Origin: Ascaphus truei
Taxonomy: Eukaryota; Chordata; Amphibia; Anura; Ascaphidae
Assembly: GCA_036426205.1 (NCBI GenBank)
Contig: CM071570.1
Location: forward strand, 69,403,585 to 69,467,584
Direction: 5' to 3'
Length of the DNA stretch: 64,000 nucleotides
Both the position numbers and the translations under genes were made by a program. Below, piece after piece: positions 31,201 to 42,518 of this stretch. The first letter of the stretch is position 1, and each line of letters starts with the position of its first letter. A model generated the notes under the pieces. The model had not been told where the DNA came from, did not search any database, and saw only the letters and a program-made list of their open reading frames with translations.

Positions 31201-32270
31201 ATTCACTTACCTGTTGGAGCAAGCTGTCAGAGGGTCTTCTGTCATTGCTAGTTTATATCCTACTTCTTGTAAGTAGGCTTCGTAAGAGCCAAGATCTATG
31301 CTTTATTTTCACAGTGATATTGCTGTATTGCACTAGAGTTTTTCTCTTTTATATTTTGGGGTGTTCCGGATATATGCTACCTTCAGTCCTTGGACGCATC
31401 TGGCTGGCTAACTGTGACATTAATGGTAGTGATGGCGGCTCTGCTACTGATATTTGTGCAGACCATCCTGGGGAAGGTGAGGTAGTGGTGTGTGGCTGTG
31501 TCTCAAGTACACATGGTTGTCGCAGGCCGCAGGTGGGTGATCCATGTTCCTGGTTGTTGCAGGCCGCAGGTGGGTCATCCATGTTCCTCACCATGCCCAC
31601 AAGCCTCACCTGGGTGTCGTCAGTCATTTGGATGAGCTACCATCTTGGTGTGGGAATTCTTTTAATTAGTAAATGATGAGTGAATTTTTGGACATCTATT
31701 GCACCCTATGTGGTGCAGCAATGTGAAGGGGCAGGAGTGGGTGCTACCTGGATATGACTGTACTACACCACCATATGTATTGAAAACACTGCAATATCAG
31801 AGAGGACCTCTACATCAGCATCTTTCTCCAGATGCAATGATCTCACTCTTGGTCAAAATGGTGGAGAGTGACCACCACCCCAAACCTACGAGGAGGTCAC
31901 ATACCTTCACCAAGGCAGCACACCAGATTTAGGTGGGTTCTATGGACAGCCCCTTCTATGATGTGTCTGTGGGAAGTAACTCAGGTGCTTCTCCTCGATT
32001 CATTACTCTGCCTGTGGAATCTGCTTCTCGTCCCCCACATCACCCCCACAACACCTCATAGATAATGGGGCTTGGGAGTGAGAGCAAAATAGCCATATTG
32101 ACAAACTCATATCTTTTACATCTTGCTTTTTTTCCCCAAGAAATAATAATTATTTTCTTTTTCAAAATTTTGTATTGTGTTCAATGTCCGAGGCTACATT
32201 CACTTTCATTTTTTTTCCTTTGATATGTGCAGTAATATACAAAATTGTCAAACATAATGAAGAGTCTTAT
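31201..32270. other. Unassigned DNA with a short direct repeat
   Basis: Several short frames (for example 31245-31676, 143 codons) have no motif I recognise. At 31523-31585 a segment GGCCGCAGGTGGGT then ATCCATGTTCCT occurs twice in tandem. I cannot assign function. Confidence 0.4.
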
Positions 32271-32280
32271 TACAGAATTT

Positions 32281-32697
32281 AGAGATTGGTTAAGCTGTCA
32301 AAATCCATTTCCAGGAATTTCCAGAGCTTTCCATTCAAAATCCGTTCCGTGCTATAAAATTTGTTGACGAATCGTTCCCGTTTCAATATTTGCGGATTAA
32401 TCAAAAATCACCATTGAGTACAATCTGTTGACAAATTTATAGAATCCAATCCGCTAATTAAGCAACCCGTTGGTGGATTTTTAACAATCGTCCAACAGAT
32501 TGTGCAATCCGCAGATTGTATTAAATTAAATTCTCCAACGGATTGCGGAATCCACGGATTGGAGTGTCAATGATGAAAAAAAATCTGGAAAAGTCGAATT
32601 GCTCTTTTTGAGACTGTTTCGCAGAAATCCGCAGACCAAAGGAACCAGCTGATATGAGGCAGATCCAAATCCACAAAAAACGTTTGCCTATCTCTAT
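32281..32697. mobile_element. Possible hAT-like MITE
   Basis: Left end TAGAGATTGGTTAAGC and right end (complement) TAGAGATAGGCAAACG resemble each other and the TAGAGAT-type ends of hAT elements. The interior has several AATCCGC and GCGGATT boxes in both orientations. I find no convincing 8-bp target duplication, so this is tentative. Confidence 0.35.
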
Positions 32698-32699
32698 TT

Positions 32700-33185
32700 G
32701 TGCTTACTGTAGGTTTTTTTAATTACTTGCTTAATATTTAGCCACGGTTTAACTTCTTGACACTGACAAGTGAAGTGACATAGTATATGAACTCCAACAG
32801 TGCACTAGTTTTACTTACATTTATGTTGATTCTGAACAATGTTCCTCTCAATTATGCTCTCTCACGCACACAGTACTAGTGTAGTACATTAGTAGTAGTA
32901 CACCAAACACAACCCATATACTGGAGTAGTTTTCTTTATTGTTGGGGGAAAACTGTCATCTAACATATATGCTGAACAATATCCCTCACTCTCCCCCATC
33001 ATGCTCTTTCTATGTCTGTCCTGCCTACTCTGGCAATGATCAAACACAGCTACAGTAGCTAGTAGCTACCCTTCTCCCTGCTCTCTTTTTCAAAAAAGAT
33101 AGAAAAACCAATTGTTTAAGATATATTAAACTACCATGTGTGATGCAGCCCTTTTTGATTTAATGTTAATAGTAAAGCGTTTTAG
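32700..33185. other. Unassigned intergenic DNA
   Basis: AT-rich, with an AGTAGTAGTA microsatellite-like spot near 32890-32900. No gene is seen. Confidence 0.45.
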
Positions 33186-33189
33186 TGCT

Positions 33190-34200
33190 TACGTAGCCCC
33201 TTTTCCCCTGTCACTGAAGGAACTACCAGTACTGCTGTTACCTATTTATCTACCAGAAAGCCTGAGCCTCCACCACTTGGAGCCAGGGGTTATATCTCGT
33301 TCGCCTCGGTGCAGCGCCTCCACCTGCGAGGGATCCCAACGTGATGGGATAAGCCCCTCACAGGAACAATACCAATAATAATCACACAGGTTATATAAAA
33401 ACTGGTTTTACTGAATGCAGGATAATCAACCTGTACCCCACAGTATATAGCCCACACACACAACCCCAATACACCAGATGAGTGTCCCCAATATGCATAG
33501 GGTGCTTGGCACCTATATTCCTAATGTCCTTTACCAATGTCAGGGCCCACCCAAAAGTGTGTGGAATAACGCACCTGGGTACTGCTCAATAACAAACAGG
33601 GATCCACTTCATCCAACATCGTCGTCTGTGAACCCGGGGTGAACTCCCTTTGGAGGGTCTCACCTTTGAAAGTCTATTACTGCGACGGTGGTGTCTCACC
33701 GGTGCTATACTCTGAATATCAGCAGCTACTGGGGAAATGTCCCTAGCTATGGGTTTTCCCTGTAGTAACCACAACCTACTGTGAGTTGGGGCCTATCAGG
33801 AGTCTAAGGGGGTATCTGGCCTTGTCTGGGATGCCACCGGTACCCAGACACTACCATGCCCCTCTGTGTCCCTTCTCCATCTGATGTGGACCCTCCTGAG
33901 CGGGCCAAATGAAGCAAAAAGCTTAGCCGGGATCCTATGAACCCTATTGGCTCAAGCAGCCCATGTGGTAGCAGCCCTAGAAGCTGCTGGGACTTGTGGC
34001 CCCTCCTCACGGAGCCTTATAATGGCCGCCACACCGCCACACTGCCCTAGCTACTGCGCATGTGCAAGGCCTCAAAGCGTATGTGCCTTTAACAAAGATA
34101 GCCGCCACCATTAGCTCCGAACTGCCCCGGAGCTCCCGATACAGTTGCAGCCTCACAGTGCCGCCCGGGTCCTCCTGCAGTCTCCCCCCGCTCCCGCACA
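33190..34200 (-). repeat. LTR, minus strand (approximate limits)
   Basis: Read on the minus strand this ends ...GGGGCTACG near 33190 and shares several blocks with the plus-strand LTR fragment at 7887-8551: the CCTGTGAGGGGCTTATC block, GGTGGAGGCGCTG, and ACTTTTGGGTGGGCCC. No internal coding region is next to it, so it may be a solo LTR. The far edge near 34200 is approximate; that part is CpG- and C-rich. Confidence 0.5.
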
Positions 34201-36050
34201 CGTAAAACGAGGTCGGTGCTACACTTAATTTTGTTCTCTCTTGCATATGTGTACGTAAATTTAGCAAACCACTGTGTACCATATTGGTACCGCAAGATCA
34301 AAAAGGTGCAAATAAGCTCAGTTTTCATTTTCGGCACATCTTATGTTGGTGCCTGGCAAAGTGCTACAATAGCTTTCTCAGACCCCACATAATTTAAAAC
34401 ATTTTTATGTAAAGTGATGACAGTCAGTAAATTGTGATTTTAATTGGTACCAATTTAGTAAATAACAGCAATTCAGCCTAATCCATGATTTAATTTACTT
34501 CCTTCTCTAAGGCTGGTGACATGGAGACCGGTATAACATAGTCTTAGAAAAAAACTTTATATGTTTATCTATTTTAATGAATTGTAAGTAATCCATTCCA
34601 CACTGCTACTAAACAGATGCTCCTGCTTTCTTCTCTTTTGAAACTGTTTGCAGCCTCACACATAACATACCATAATATGGCACAAACTTCTTCTACTGGC
34701 AACATTACGACCACGACCACCATCACACCTCTTTCCTATGTCTTTCCATGGCCGTTGAATTACCATTTGATGTAGACATGTAACTACATTTGCTAATACT
34801 ACTAGTGACTGATTAGCTTGTAAATCTTGGGCTCTCACTTCTCTTTTAATTTCGCTCATTAAACCATGCAGTTTTGGCAACAGTCACTGAATTAAACAAT
34901 TGTACAAAACACTGTTCTACACATGTAAGAGTATGTCACATAAATGAATTATATCCTTCCGTTCACCCTCCCACCCATGCTTTATAGATGAAAGACGTAG
35001 GACATACACTGAACAAACCAAGCACTCTGCACCAAAACAGATGCTACAGTAAGTATATGGCTGCACTTTCTATGATGAGGACGGTGGAAATTAGTTGCTG
35101 GTGACGACAAGTCAGTCAGCAGTAGCTTATCGTTCTTCAGTCAAACTCTCGCTCAATTTCTTTCTGATTAGACCCTGGAGCTGTGTAAGCACTCAAACAA
35201 GCAGTGCTTAATGTACAATATATGTAGTAAGAGCTTTACACAGGGCAAAAAATAAAAAGCAGTGGGAGCCGGGTTGATTTCAGGAGACAGTGTTTTCAGC
35301 TGCTGACGGTGATTATTCTCCGGAGACACCTACCATTATCCCGTCGACTATCCCCCATGTCTCCAGACAACCCACTTTACTGCTTTTTTAACATTGATGG
35401 TTCACTTCCATGAATGTATTTTATTGTTATTGTTATTTTTTTTGCTTGGATATTCTCATGCTTGTCATTTCGACTCTTGAAAGCTGTAATTTGTTTTTAA
35501 AACATTACATTTATATGCTTAATATAATGTTCACTTTCTTTTAAATATGAATGCACGTGGACTGTAAGGGTATATAAAAATTACCAAATATATTTTTAAT
35601 AAAGTTTTAGGTAATTTACAGCATGAATAGAAAGTAATTGGTCCCATGTAACTATTTCCCCCATATTGAGCTATTTCCCCCATATCTCAATAAATATCTC
35701 AATAAATTATTTTGCTGCTAATAAATCGACCTGTAAATATATTTGAGATGCTAATATGAGTTGGACTAGTATGTTTATACAGCTGAAATTCAGGTAAAAA
35801 TAACATCAGGATTGTCTTGGGTGTAAAACTGGGACACACCACAACACACAATTTATTGAAGGAAACGATGTTAACCACTTAAATATGTCACTGTGTATGA
35901 TTCATGTTGTTGCTATGATATTGATCTTTAAACATACCTGAAACATGCATAATCATTTAAGCTCTTTTCCTTTAAATGTTGAAATATTTCCAGATATCGA
36001 TCTGAAAGTGACAAGGATGGAAATTGATGTTTGACTAATCTCAAATCACA
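34201..36050. other. Unassigned intergenic DNA
   Basis: No coding motif or terminal repeat recognised. Short frames only. Confidence 0.45.
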
Positions 36051-36052
36051 CT

Positions 36053-36388
36053 AAGGCTTGGTCCCCACTGACTGTTGCAGCGCCCACGGGGACAAGAGCC
36101 GCCTCTCAATGGGGCTGTGCCCGCTGCAAGGGGGGGCCGCCATGGTGTGCGGCGAGTTTATCTTGCAGACCAGAAAATTGATATTAACACAGGTGACGGA
36201 GCGCTAGGCCATGTCCCCGGCGGTTCAGCCAATGAGGACGAACCTGCCGGGTGACATCCATGGCCGTGCCCCCGTCACGTCCCATCCCGTCTTTCCCCCT
36301 GCAGCTCACTGCAGACTGGTGAATTCGGCTGCACGCGGTGCCAGCCCGGCAGCAACGCATGCAGCACAGACAGTGGGACCGTAGCCTA
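36053..36388. mobile_element. GC-rich MITE with inverted termini
   Basis: The left end AAGGCTTGGTCCCCACTG and the complement of the right end, TTAGGCTACGGTCCCACTG, match with small gaps. The interior is GC-rich and non-coding, in AT-rich surroundings. The last bases (CCTAAG) are split by the next element. Confidence 0.6.
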
Positions 36389-36389
36389 A

Positions 36390-37104
36390 GGGGCATTTGC
36401 ACAAAAGTTCATAAAAAAATCGCCGGGCCATTTAAATCACCGTGTTTGTGAGCGTTGCTATCACGGTATTCAGACAGTCTTGATTACCTTTGATAGCAAA
36501 ATTCACAAAATGGGTGAGTGGCCGACGACGTGAAGATCGACCCTCTTAAAGGCCTTACACGGCGAGTTCTTTCTGCTCCAGAGAGAGCTGCTCAGAGAGA
36601 GCCGCCTCTCCATGCACAAATCTCGCCCGAAATGTATGTTTTTTTAATTTTATTTTTTCAACTCTTGGGCCATACCATAACTCATCCATATCCATAACTA
36701 ATGGATATCAGCTCCAGAGACCCCCGGCATCAATCCGATGCAGGAAAAAAGCATTTTTTCCCCTAAGTCCCGTCTCGCCGCTTCTAAGCAGGTTTCCAAC
36801 ACCCTCATGCCAAATTTTTCTGGCGTGATGATTTGGAGTGAAATTTGCCATTCTTGAGCCGCAATATGCATCGATAACCAAATTGCTGCTACTAGAATTG
36901 CATGAGTTTATCAACCTGCCGAAAAGCGGCGAAAAGTGTTTTCTCGCTGCTCACTCAGCGATTTTTTTTAAACAATTTTTTTTTGGGGGGGGGGGGCAAT
37001 TCAGTCTTTTATCACCTACTTATCGCCGCTTACAGAATTGGAGAAGGCATTTTGGGCAATAAGTGCTCGATAAGTAGCTTATGAACGCTTAGTGCATAGG
37101 CCCC
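36390..37104. mobile_element. Harbinger-like non-autonomous TIR element
   Basis: Terminal inverted repeats of about 23 bp: GGGGCATTTGCACAAAAGTT at 36390, answered at 37104 by the complement of GGGGCCTATGCACTAAGCGT. Flanked by TAA on both sides (36387-36389 and 37105-37107), the 3-bp TWA target duplication known for PIF/Harbinger. No transposase. A segment near 36700-36760 resembles part of the left shoulder of the large foldback element (GACCCCCGGCAT, GATGCAGGAAAAA). Confidence 0.7.
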
Positions 37105-37107
37105 TAA

Positions 37108-38090
37108 GATTTCAGTTAAGCATTTATTTCTCTAGCTGTGTTTGTTTAGTACAAATCTATTTATGAAGTTCATAGCCACATGTGCATAAGTACATGTTGC
37201 TGCTTAGTAAATATGTGGGTTGGGAAGCAACGGATGCACTTAGGGTTCTTAATAGTTTGCAGCCTTCTCGCATATAAAAAGTGTCACCTCTGATAAGGTG
37301 CTTGCACATAGAACAAATTATATATTCATATCAGCCTAGTTTGCCTTAATGCAAAAAATGTTTTTTTAGAATAATATTTCTAATAATCAAACTTTATAAG
37401 GTAGTCAAAAAAAAATTCCCATATCATATTAGGAAAATAGATAAATGTTGAACATAATCTGACAATTTTTCTCTGTGTATCGTATCAAAGTTTTCAGACG
37501 CGTAGTTCTATGTGTGAATTTGGTACTGAGCATAAACACAATTTGCTCTGGATTTACATTGGTCTTAGACTGCTATATATAAACTATTTGAAAGATGGCA
37601 TCCAGTTACACATCCTTATATCAATGTTCTTTAAAGCCTTTGTGGATACTCTCTAATGCCTATTCCAGCTTCTCTATCTTGTTATGTATTGTGGCCTGGT
37701 TGTCTATGAAAAGGGAAGGCCCGGTAGTGGTAGCATGATAAATTCCAATCTTGTCTGAGGATTTTCAGTAGATGTCATTATGCGGATGGTTGACCAGCGA
37801 GTATAGACATGAAGGTATCAATGTGTTCCGTGCAGTCTCCCCAGTACATTAATGTGTGAGCTGCTAGACTGAAATTCAGGAGGGAGAAGGGGTGAGAGAC
37901 CTATTTAGTAAAGTATCAATTTACTTATACACATATATACCCCCATATGGAGTCACTTACTGTGTACTCAACATAAACTAATAAACTTGGGAAAAAAGCT
38001 CATTTAAATATGCAAAAAAAGCTAATTTAAATATGCAAATAGGCTAATTTCTTAGGTATTTTAAGTGTTTTCATAAAGCTGTTTCAAGAC
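37108..38090. other. Unassigned intergenic DNA
   Basis: AT-rich, no recognised coding or transposon motif. Confidence 0.45.
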
Positions 38091-38094
38091 TTAC

Positions 38095-38230
38095 TGTCCC
38101 CGGCACCGCAGATAAACAAGCAAAAGTCCTCAGTGCTGGGGACAGTGTCTGCGGGATCAATTATGGCCAGGGAGGATTAACGCTGCAGGAGGTCCATACT
38201 TCTGAATGGGACCTTCGTTAATCCTTCACT
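38095..38230. repeat. Dispersed repeat, copy 1
   Basis: Shares a run of blocks with 48835-48960: GATAAACAAGCAAAAGTC versus GATGAACAAGCAAAAATC, CAGTGC then GGACA, and TTCTGAATGGGACC followed by TTAATCC. Family unknown. Confidence 0.5.
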
Positions 38231-38515
38231 TTATCTGTCAAGCCAAACAGTGTGGGGGAGCACTCTTGAGGTAAGAAGCAGTCTCATTGCAATCGTTAAG
38301 GACGTTTAAAACTGTCCAACTTGGTAAAATATTAAGCCAAAAAGCCAGGAAGTGTATGCCTCATGGACATCATCGAGCACTGGTAAGAATAGAAATCAGG
38401 CACGGGATGGTGATATCACACAGTGCTTCATTATGACCATCATATAAATGTGGCAAGGCTAAAAACACCCATGGTCATAGTCTTGGACAGAATTAGGCTA
38501 CCCCATTACCTTTGT

Positions 38516-38558
38516 CACTCTTTGACAAAGGGCGTTCTGCCCGAAAGGCGTCAGAGTG
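38516..38558 (+). ncRNA. Hammerhead-ribozyme-like motif, best formed of the set
   Basis: CACTCT (38516-38521) pairs with AGAGTG (38553-38558) as stem I. Then comes TTGACAA at the CUGANGA position (two changes, C3 and G8), stem II GGGC/GCCC, an intact GAAA (38543-38546), a very short stem III (GGCG) and a UC cleavage site (38551-38552). This is the type I layout with minimal stem III described for PLE ribozymes. The changed C3 and G8 argue against activity. Confidence 0.55.
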
Positions 38559-38559
38559 C

Positions 38560-40370
38560 TTGACTGCATGTCCTCGCATACCATAGATTAAAGATTATTT
38601 TTTAACTTCATTGCTGGTGTTTAGCCCCCATCTTTTCTACAGTTGTGTTCCGCTGTGATCCTCCGGATTACTCTTTCTACCCCATTACCTGAACTATACA
38701 ACAAAACCGTAAGCTGATCCTGTGCTTAGAAAAATGTTGCTATGGATGTTGCCTATTAATAGCGACATGGTAGTACATAAATAAAAGGGAGGACTACGGG
38801 CCTTAGATGCTTCTAAGAGAATGGTCTCAAAAAGAGGTAAAATATTACATCTTTATACAGTACATGTGTGATGGTCCCAGAACATTAGCACGTTCAGTAA
38901 CTAGTGCTTCCAGCATCTCTCAGAAATCCAAACCTGACCATGCTACATGATGGCACGGGACACTTTTCATTCAACCACACATTAGATATGGTGAGAGTGC
39001 AATTCTTCTGGTGCTAAAGTGGCAAAGTACTGTGAGTTATGAATGTTGCAGTCCGTTAAAAAAAAACCTGGAATGAGAGCATTCACTGTGGGCATCTGAA
39101 ATACCTGAACTATGGAACTAGTCAGCATTGATTTTTTTTAGTGTGGATCATTCCTTTAAGGGCAAAGAGTAGAAATGTATGATTTTCTTTAAATGTGCTT
39201 CACTACATTTTTATGTACGGACACATTTCCTAAAATGTCTGAATTTTCACAAATTGTGTCAGAATTTCACCACTTTTGCCATAATTTAGCAAAAATGGCA
39301 GTATATAAATGACCTGAATTTGCAGCCTAGGGTCAAGTCACCCGCACATTGACATTTATTGCACCAGGATTTTTTTTATGAAGTACATTGTAGAGAACAT
39401 CTTGGTTATTGTTGCAGACCACTTAAACCCTTCGCAAGGTACTGTACAGTACACCCAAGCTTTTCTACCAGATGCCACCATAGTAACCAATGTACTATGG
39501 AAGAATTGTGTCATGCACTATGGGTTTCGGTACAGATTTCACTCTGATCAGGGGAGAAAGTTTGGGAATACCACTGTTGATGTGACCCTGCATCTGAACT
39601 CAATCTCTATGGGAAAGTGAGGTGAACGATAATATCAGTATTTACAGTGAGGCTATGCTATACATACAATATGTAAAAGCAAGCTATTCTACAAATAGAA
39701 AAAAAGGCAAAAGTCCACGTACGGTACAGACGACAAATAGCAGATCACTGGGAAAGACATCCATAAATAATTGCTGCCAAGAAATTCAACTTAAATTCAG
39801 CTCCTTAACAAAACAGCAATACTGACGAAGGCCCAGGATGCACATCATCACCTCTAAAAAAAATGTATGGTATGCAGGAGCACCACCTATTAGTCAACCT
39901 CCTGTGCCTGATGTCTCTACTAAATGAAACACAGACTGATAGCCAAGCTCTCTCTCTCCCTTTCATTCTCTCTCTTTCTCTTTCTTTCTCTCTCTCTCTT
40001 TCTCTCTCTTGTGTACCTTTGCTCTCTCTCGCTTTTCTCTCTCCTTTCTCTCTCTCCTGTTTTGTATCAAATGTTTGCATGACGTTATACTGGCACATGT
40101 TTCTTTCTGTGTTCTGAAATCTCCCCTGATAATTGCTACTTTCATGTCCTAGATATTATAATTGGGGCAACAGGAGTGTCAATTATTTTCTCTAAATAAT
40201 GGTGTGGAGTTGCATTTTCATTCTTTTTCTTTTTGTTTGTCCGGTTTCACCTATATAATTCACCATTAGGGCATTGTGTACGTTATTACACATATAACAT
40301 TGGATCAGACACAGCAGAAGAATTGTATACTCCTTATGTGTGTGTGGTACTGTATCCGTAACCTGTCTAT
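38560..40370. other. Unassigned DNA, with a CT microsatellite
   Basis: No gene recognised. A CT/TTTC microsatellite lies at 39945-40060. The first ~120 bp after the hammerhead-like motif may be a PLE terminal repeat. Confidence 0.45.
39945..40060. repeat. CT-rich microsatellite
   Basis: TCTCTC and TTTC runs. Arg/Glu-rich frames on the minus strand are by-products. Confidence 0.95.
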
Positions 40371-40379
40371 GGTTAGAAT

Positions 40380-40673
40380 TAGAGATGTGCAAAACATTTT
40401 GCGGCACCTTGATGAAAATAGATGCCTGACAATTCAGTTCACAGAACTTTTAAGGGCTAAGTGTTCCTCCGAAATTCCACATACAGTATACAATTCACTG
40501 TTTTGCTAATGAATCACAGCTGAGTCACAATTTGCAAGGTATTCAACAAGTATTTTCTCTTCTCCAGAAAACCCCATATTTCTGGCTCTTCGCGTGAGTT
40601 AGCATAATTAATTAAAATGCTTGGTGAATTTTGCATGATTTGTAAACTCGGGCGAAAGTTTTGCAAATCTCTA
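40380..40673. mobile_element. hAT-like MITE
   Basis: 294 bp with inverted ends TAGAGATGTGCAAAACATT (left) and the complement of the right end, TAGAGATTTGCAAAACTTT. Flanked by GTTAGAAT (40372-40379) and GTTAGATT (40674-40681), an 8-bp target duplication with one mismatch, as expected for hAT. Non-coding. A partial copy of its right end lies at 46544-46606. Confidence 0.7.
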
Positions 40674-40946
40674 GTTAGATTGTGTGCATGGGTCTCACAT
40701 CTTTAATAGAGATAGGAAATGTGCCACAATCTCTTGAACTGTGACAATGAGCCTGTCATTAAAATGTAGGTTGTTTCAAGTTTGGTGGTTTTCTGTAGGG
40801 AAGTAGGGGTGATTCTGTAGAGATTTTTTAAACTGTAATTTTTATAGGTTGGCTGTTGATCTTTGGCTATTTTACATAGGGATTCCAGTTGGGGATATAG
40901 GTGACAACTAATGGCACTTGGTTTTCTTCCTTTTTATGTTTCTATT

Positions 40947-41532
40947 TGTAACAGGGGAGTTATCCCTGTTCAGGAAATGTGCCCCTAATCCAGCAGTGTG
41001 GTGGTTAACTGCTGGTATTCAAATAACCAACACCACCTGGCTGATTAGATTTCTTAGAAAAGCCTGTCTTTGAGACAGGAAGTGAGATTTCCTGAGTCTC
41101 ACAAATTGTGGGACTGACCATAGGAACAGACGTCTTGAGTCTACCAGAAGAGGCTGCCAGCAAGACACAGGGCAAAGCACCTCTAAACCTGAATGCTGAT
41201 ATAGCCTGAGGAAAAGGCAGCAACACAGGAACAGAGAAGACTTTCCCTCCAACTACAAGAAACAGATAAGACTTTCCTTTATAAGACTTTTTGTATATCT
41301 GCACATATCAAGATATATGTTTGGGGATGGGAGACATGCTAATCTAAAGGGAGTTGTGGACTGCATAGGTTTCACTAGAAATACTCCCAAGTGGAACAGA
41401 AGCTTTGTTTGACCCCTTATTTGCATATGTTTGGATGATTTTCTTATGTTAAAGAAACATGCGCAATAAAAGCCTTATTTAATTTCACCCTAAAAAGTCT
41501 CCATTGCATACCTCTGTGCACGTCCTCCTACA
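40947..41532 (+). repeat. 5' LTR of an element with coiled-coil cargo
   Basis: Begins TGTAACAGGG and ends CTCCTACA, with TATAAG at 41279-41284 and AATAAA at 41465-41470 in the right order, followed two bases later by a primer-binding-site-like sequence. A length of 586 bp is normal for an LTR. No matching 3' LTR copy was found in the window. Confidence 0.65.
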
Positions 41533-41534
41533 TA

Positions 41535-41551
41535 TGGTGTCAGAAGTGGGA
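41535..41551 (+). other. Primer-binding site of the LTR element
   Basis: TGGTGTCAGAAGTGGGA, starting with the TGG that pairs with a tRNA 3' CCA, two bases after the LTR end. I do not assign the tRNA. Confidence 0.65.
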
Positions 41552-42510
41552 TTGAGGTGGCCCTTGAAGTTAAAAGGGGCCCCGGAGATTGCCTGTGAAT
41601 TTTTTTATGCTTTTTGCCAACAAACAGCCTGAGCAACATAAACAAAGAAACTCATGCAGCAGAGTCCAGAGTTTAAGGGATAAACACCCAGGCAGGAAAT
41701 CTACACTGCACTGAAACCCGCAAAACCACAGATAGACTCTTTTCCCCGATTCCAAGAGGAGAGAGGGAGACTGTGCTGAAGCAGGTAAACCTTATTTGCC
41801 TATCACAATAAAGTGTAATATGGTCATTGAAATAGGGGTTTTGACTTCCAGCCATAGTCAGGGTTCAAGAAGTAAGTTAGACCTTAAAGGGGTAGGCGTT
41901 TGTTGTTTTCAAATGTTTCGCTGAAGCAGTGAATACAGATGGTGACCCACGAGCGGTACTGATTCTGCAAGTAAAGGCTGCCACACCGCATAGGACTACC
42001 AGCTGTGAATGGAGTATATACAGAAAAGTGTGAAAATTGATGCAAGACTGTGCTGAAGCAGGGGAATTTTCAGTAAACAAGTGTTGAGGGTAAAATTGCC
42101 CTACTAGGGAAAAAGGAATTGCTGAGCGGTGTGAAAGGTATCCCAAAGCCAATTGCTGAGTGTTAAGTCGCCCTGCCAGGAGTGAAAGAAATATTCCACT
42201 GCAGAGAATATAATTTTTTTTCTTCTGCAAGTATAAGTCTGTCTATGTATCTTGGGAGTAAAACAGGCACTCAAAGTGTGAAGAGTGAATGCCATAATAC
42301 CCAAAGTTGAGACTGAAAATTACTGAACTCAAGCAGAAAACCACATTATTTGGCTGAAGCGGAGGAATTTCACCTAGCAAGTAAATGTTGTAAAGCAAAC
42401 AGAAGTTTTTACCTAGCAACTGCACATCCAGTATACCTAATGAGAGAGAATGCGTGCACAGCACTGCTGATATTGTAAAACCTACCCAAGGGGGAAAAAA
42501 AAGAAAAAGT
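41552..42510 (+). other. Leader region of the LTR element
   Basis: About 1 kb between the primer-binding site and the first plausible coding sequence. Contains recurring short phrases such as TGCTGAAGCAG and AAGTGTGAA. Non-coding as far as I can see. Confidence 0.4.
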
Positions 42511-42518
42511 CTACAGAG

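Noticed and set aside
31245..32065. Frames of 143, 77 and 65 codons that might be a gene fragment
   Set aside because: The frames do not join into a consistent product and I recognise no motif; left as unassigned DNA.
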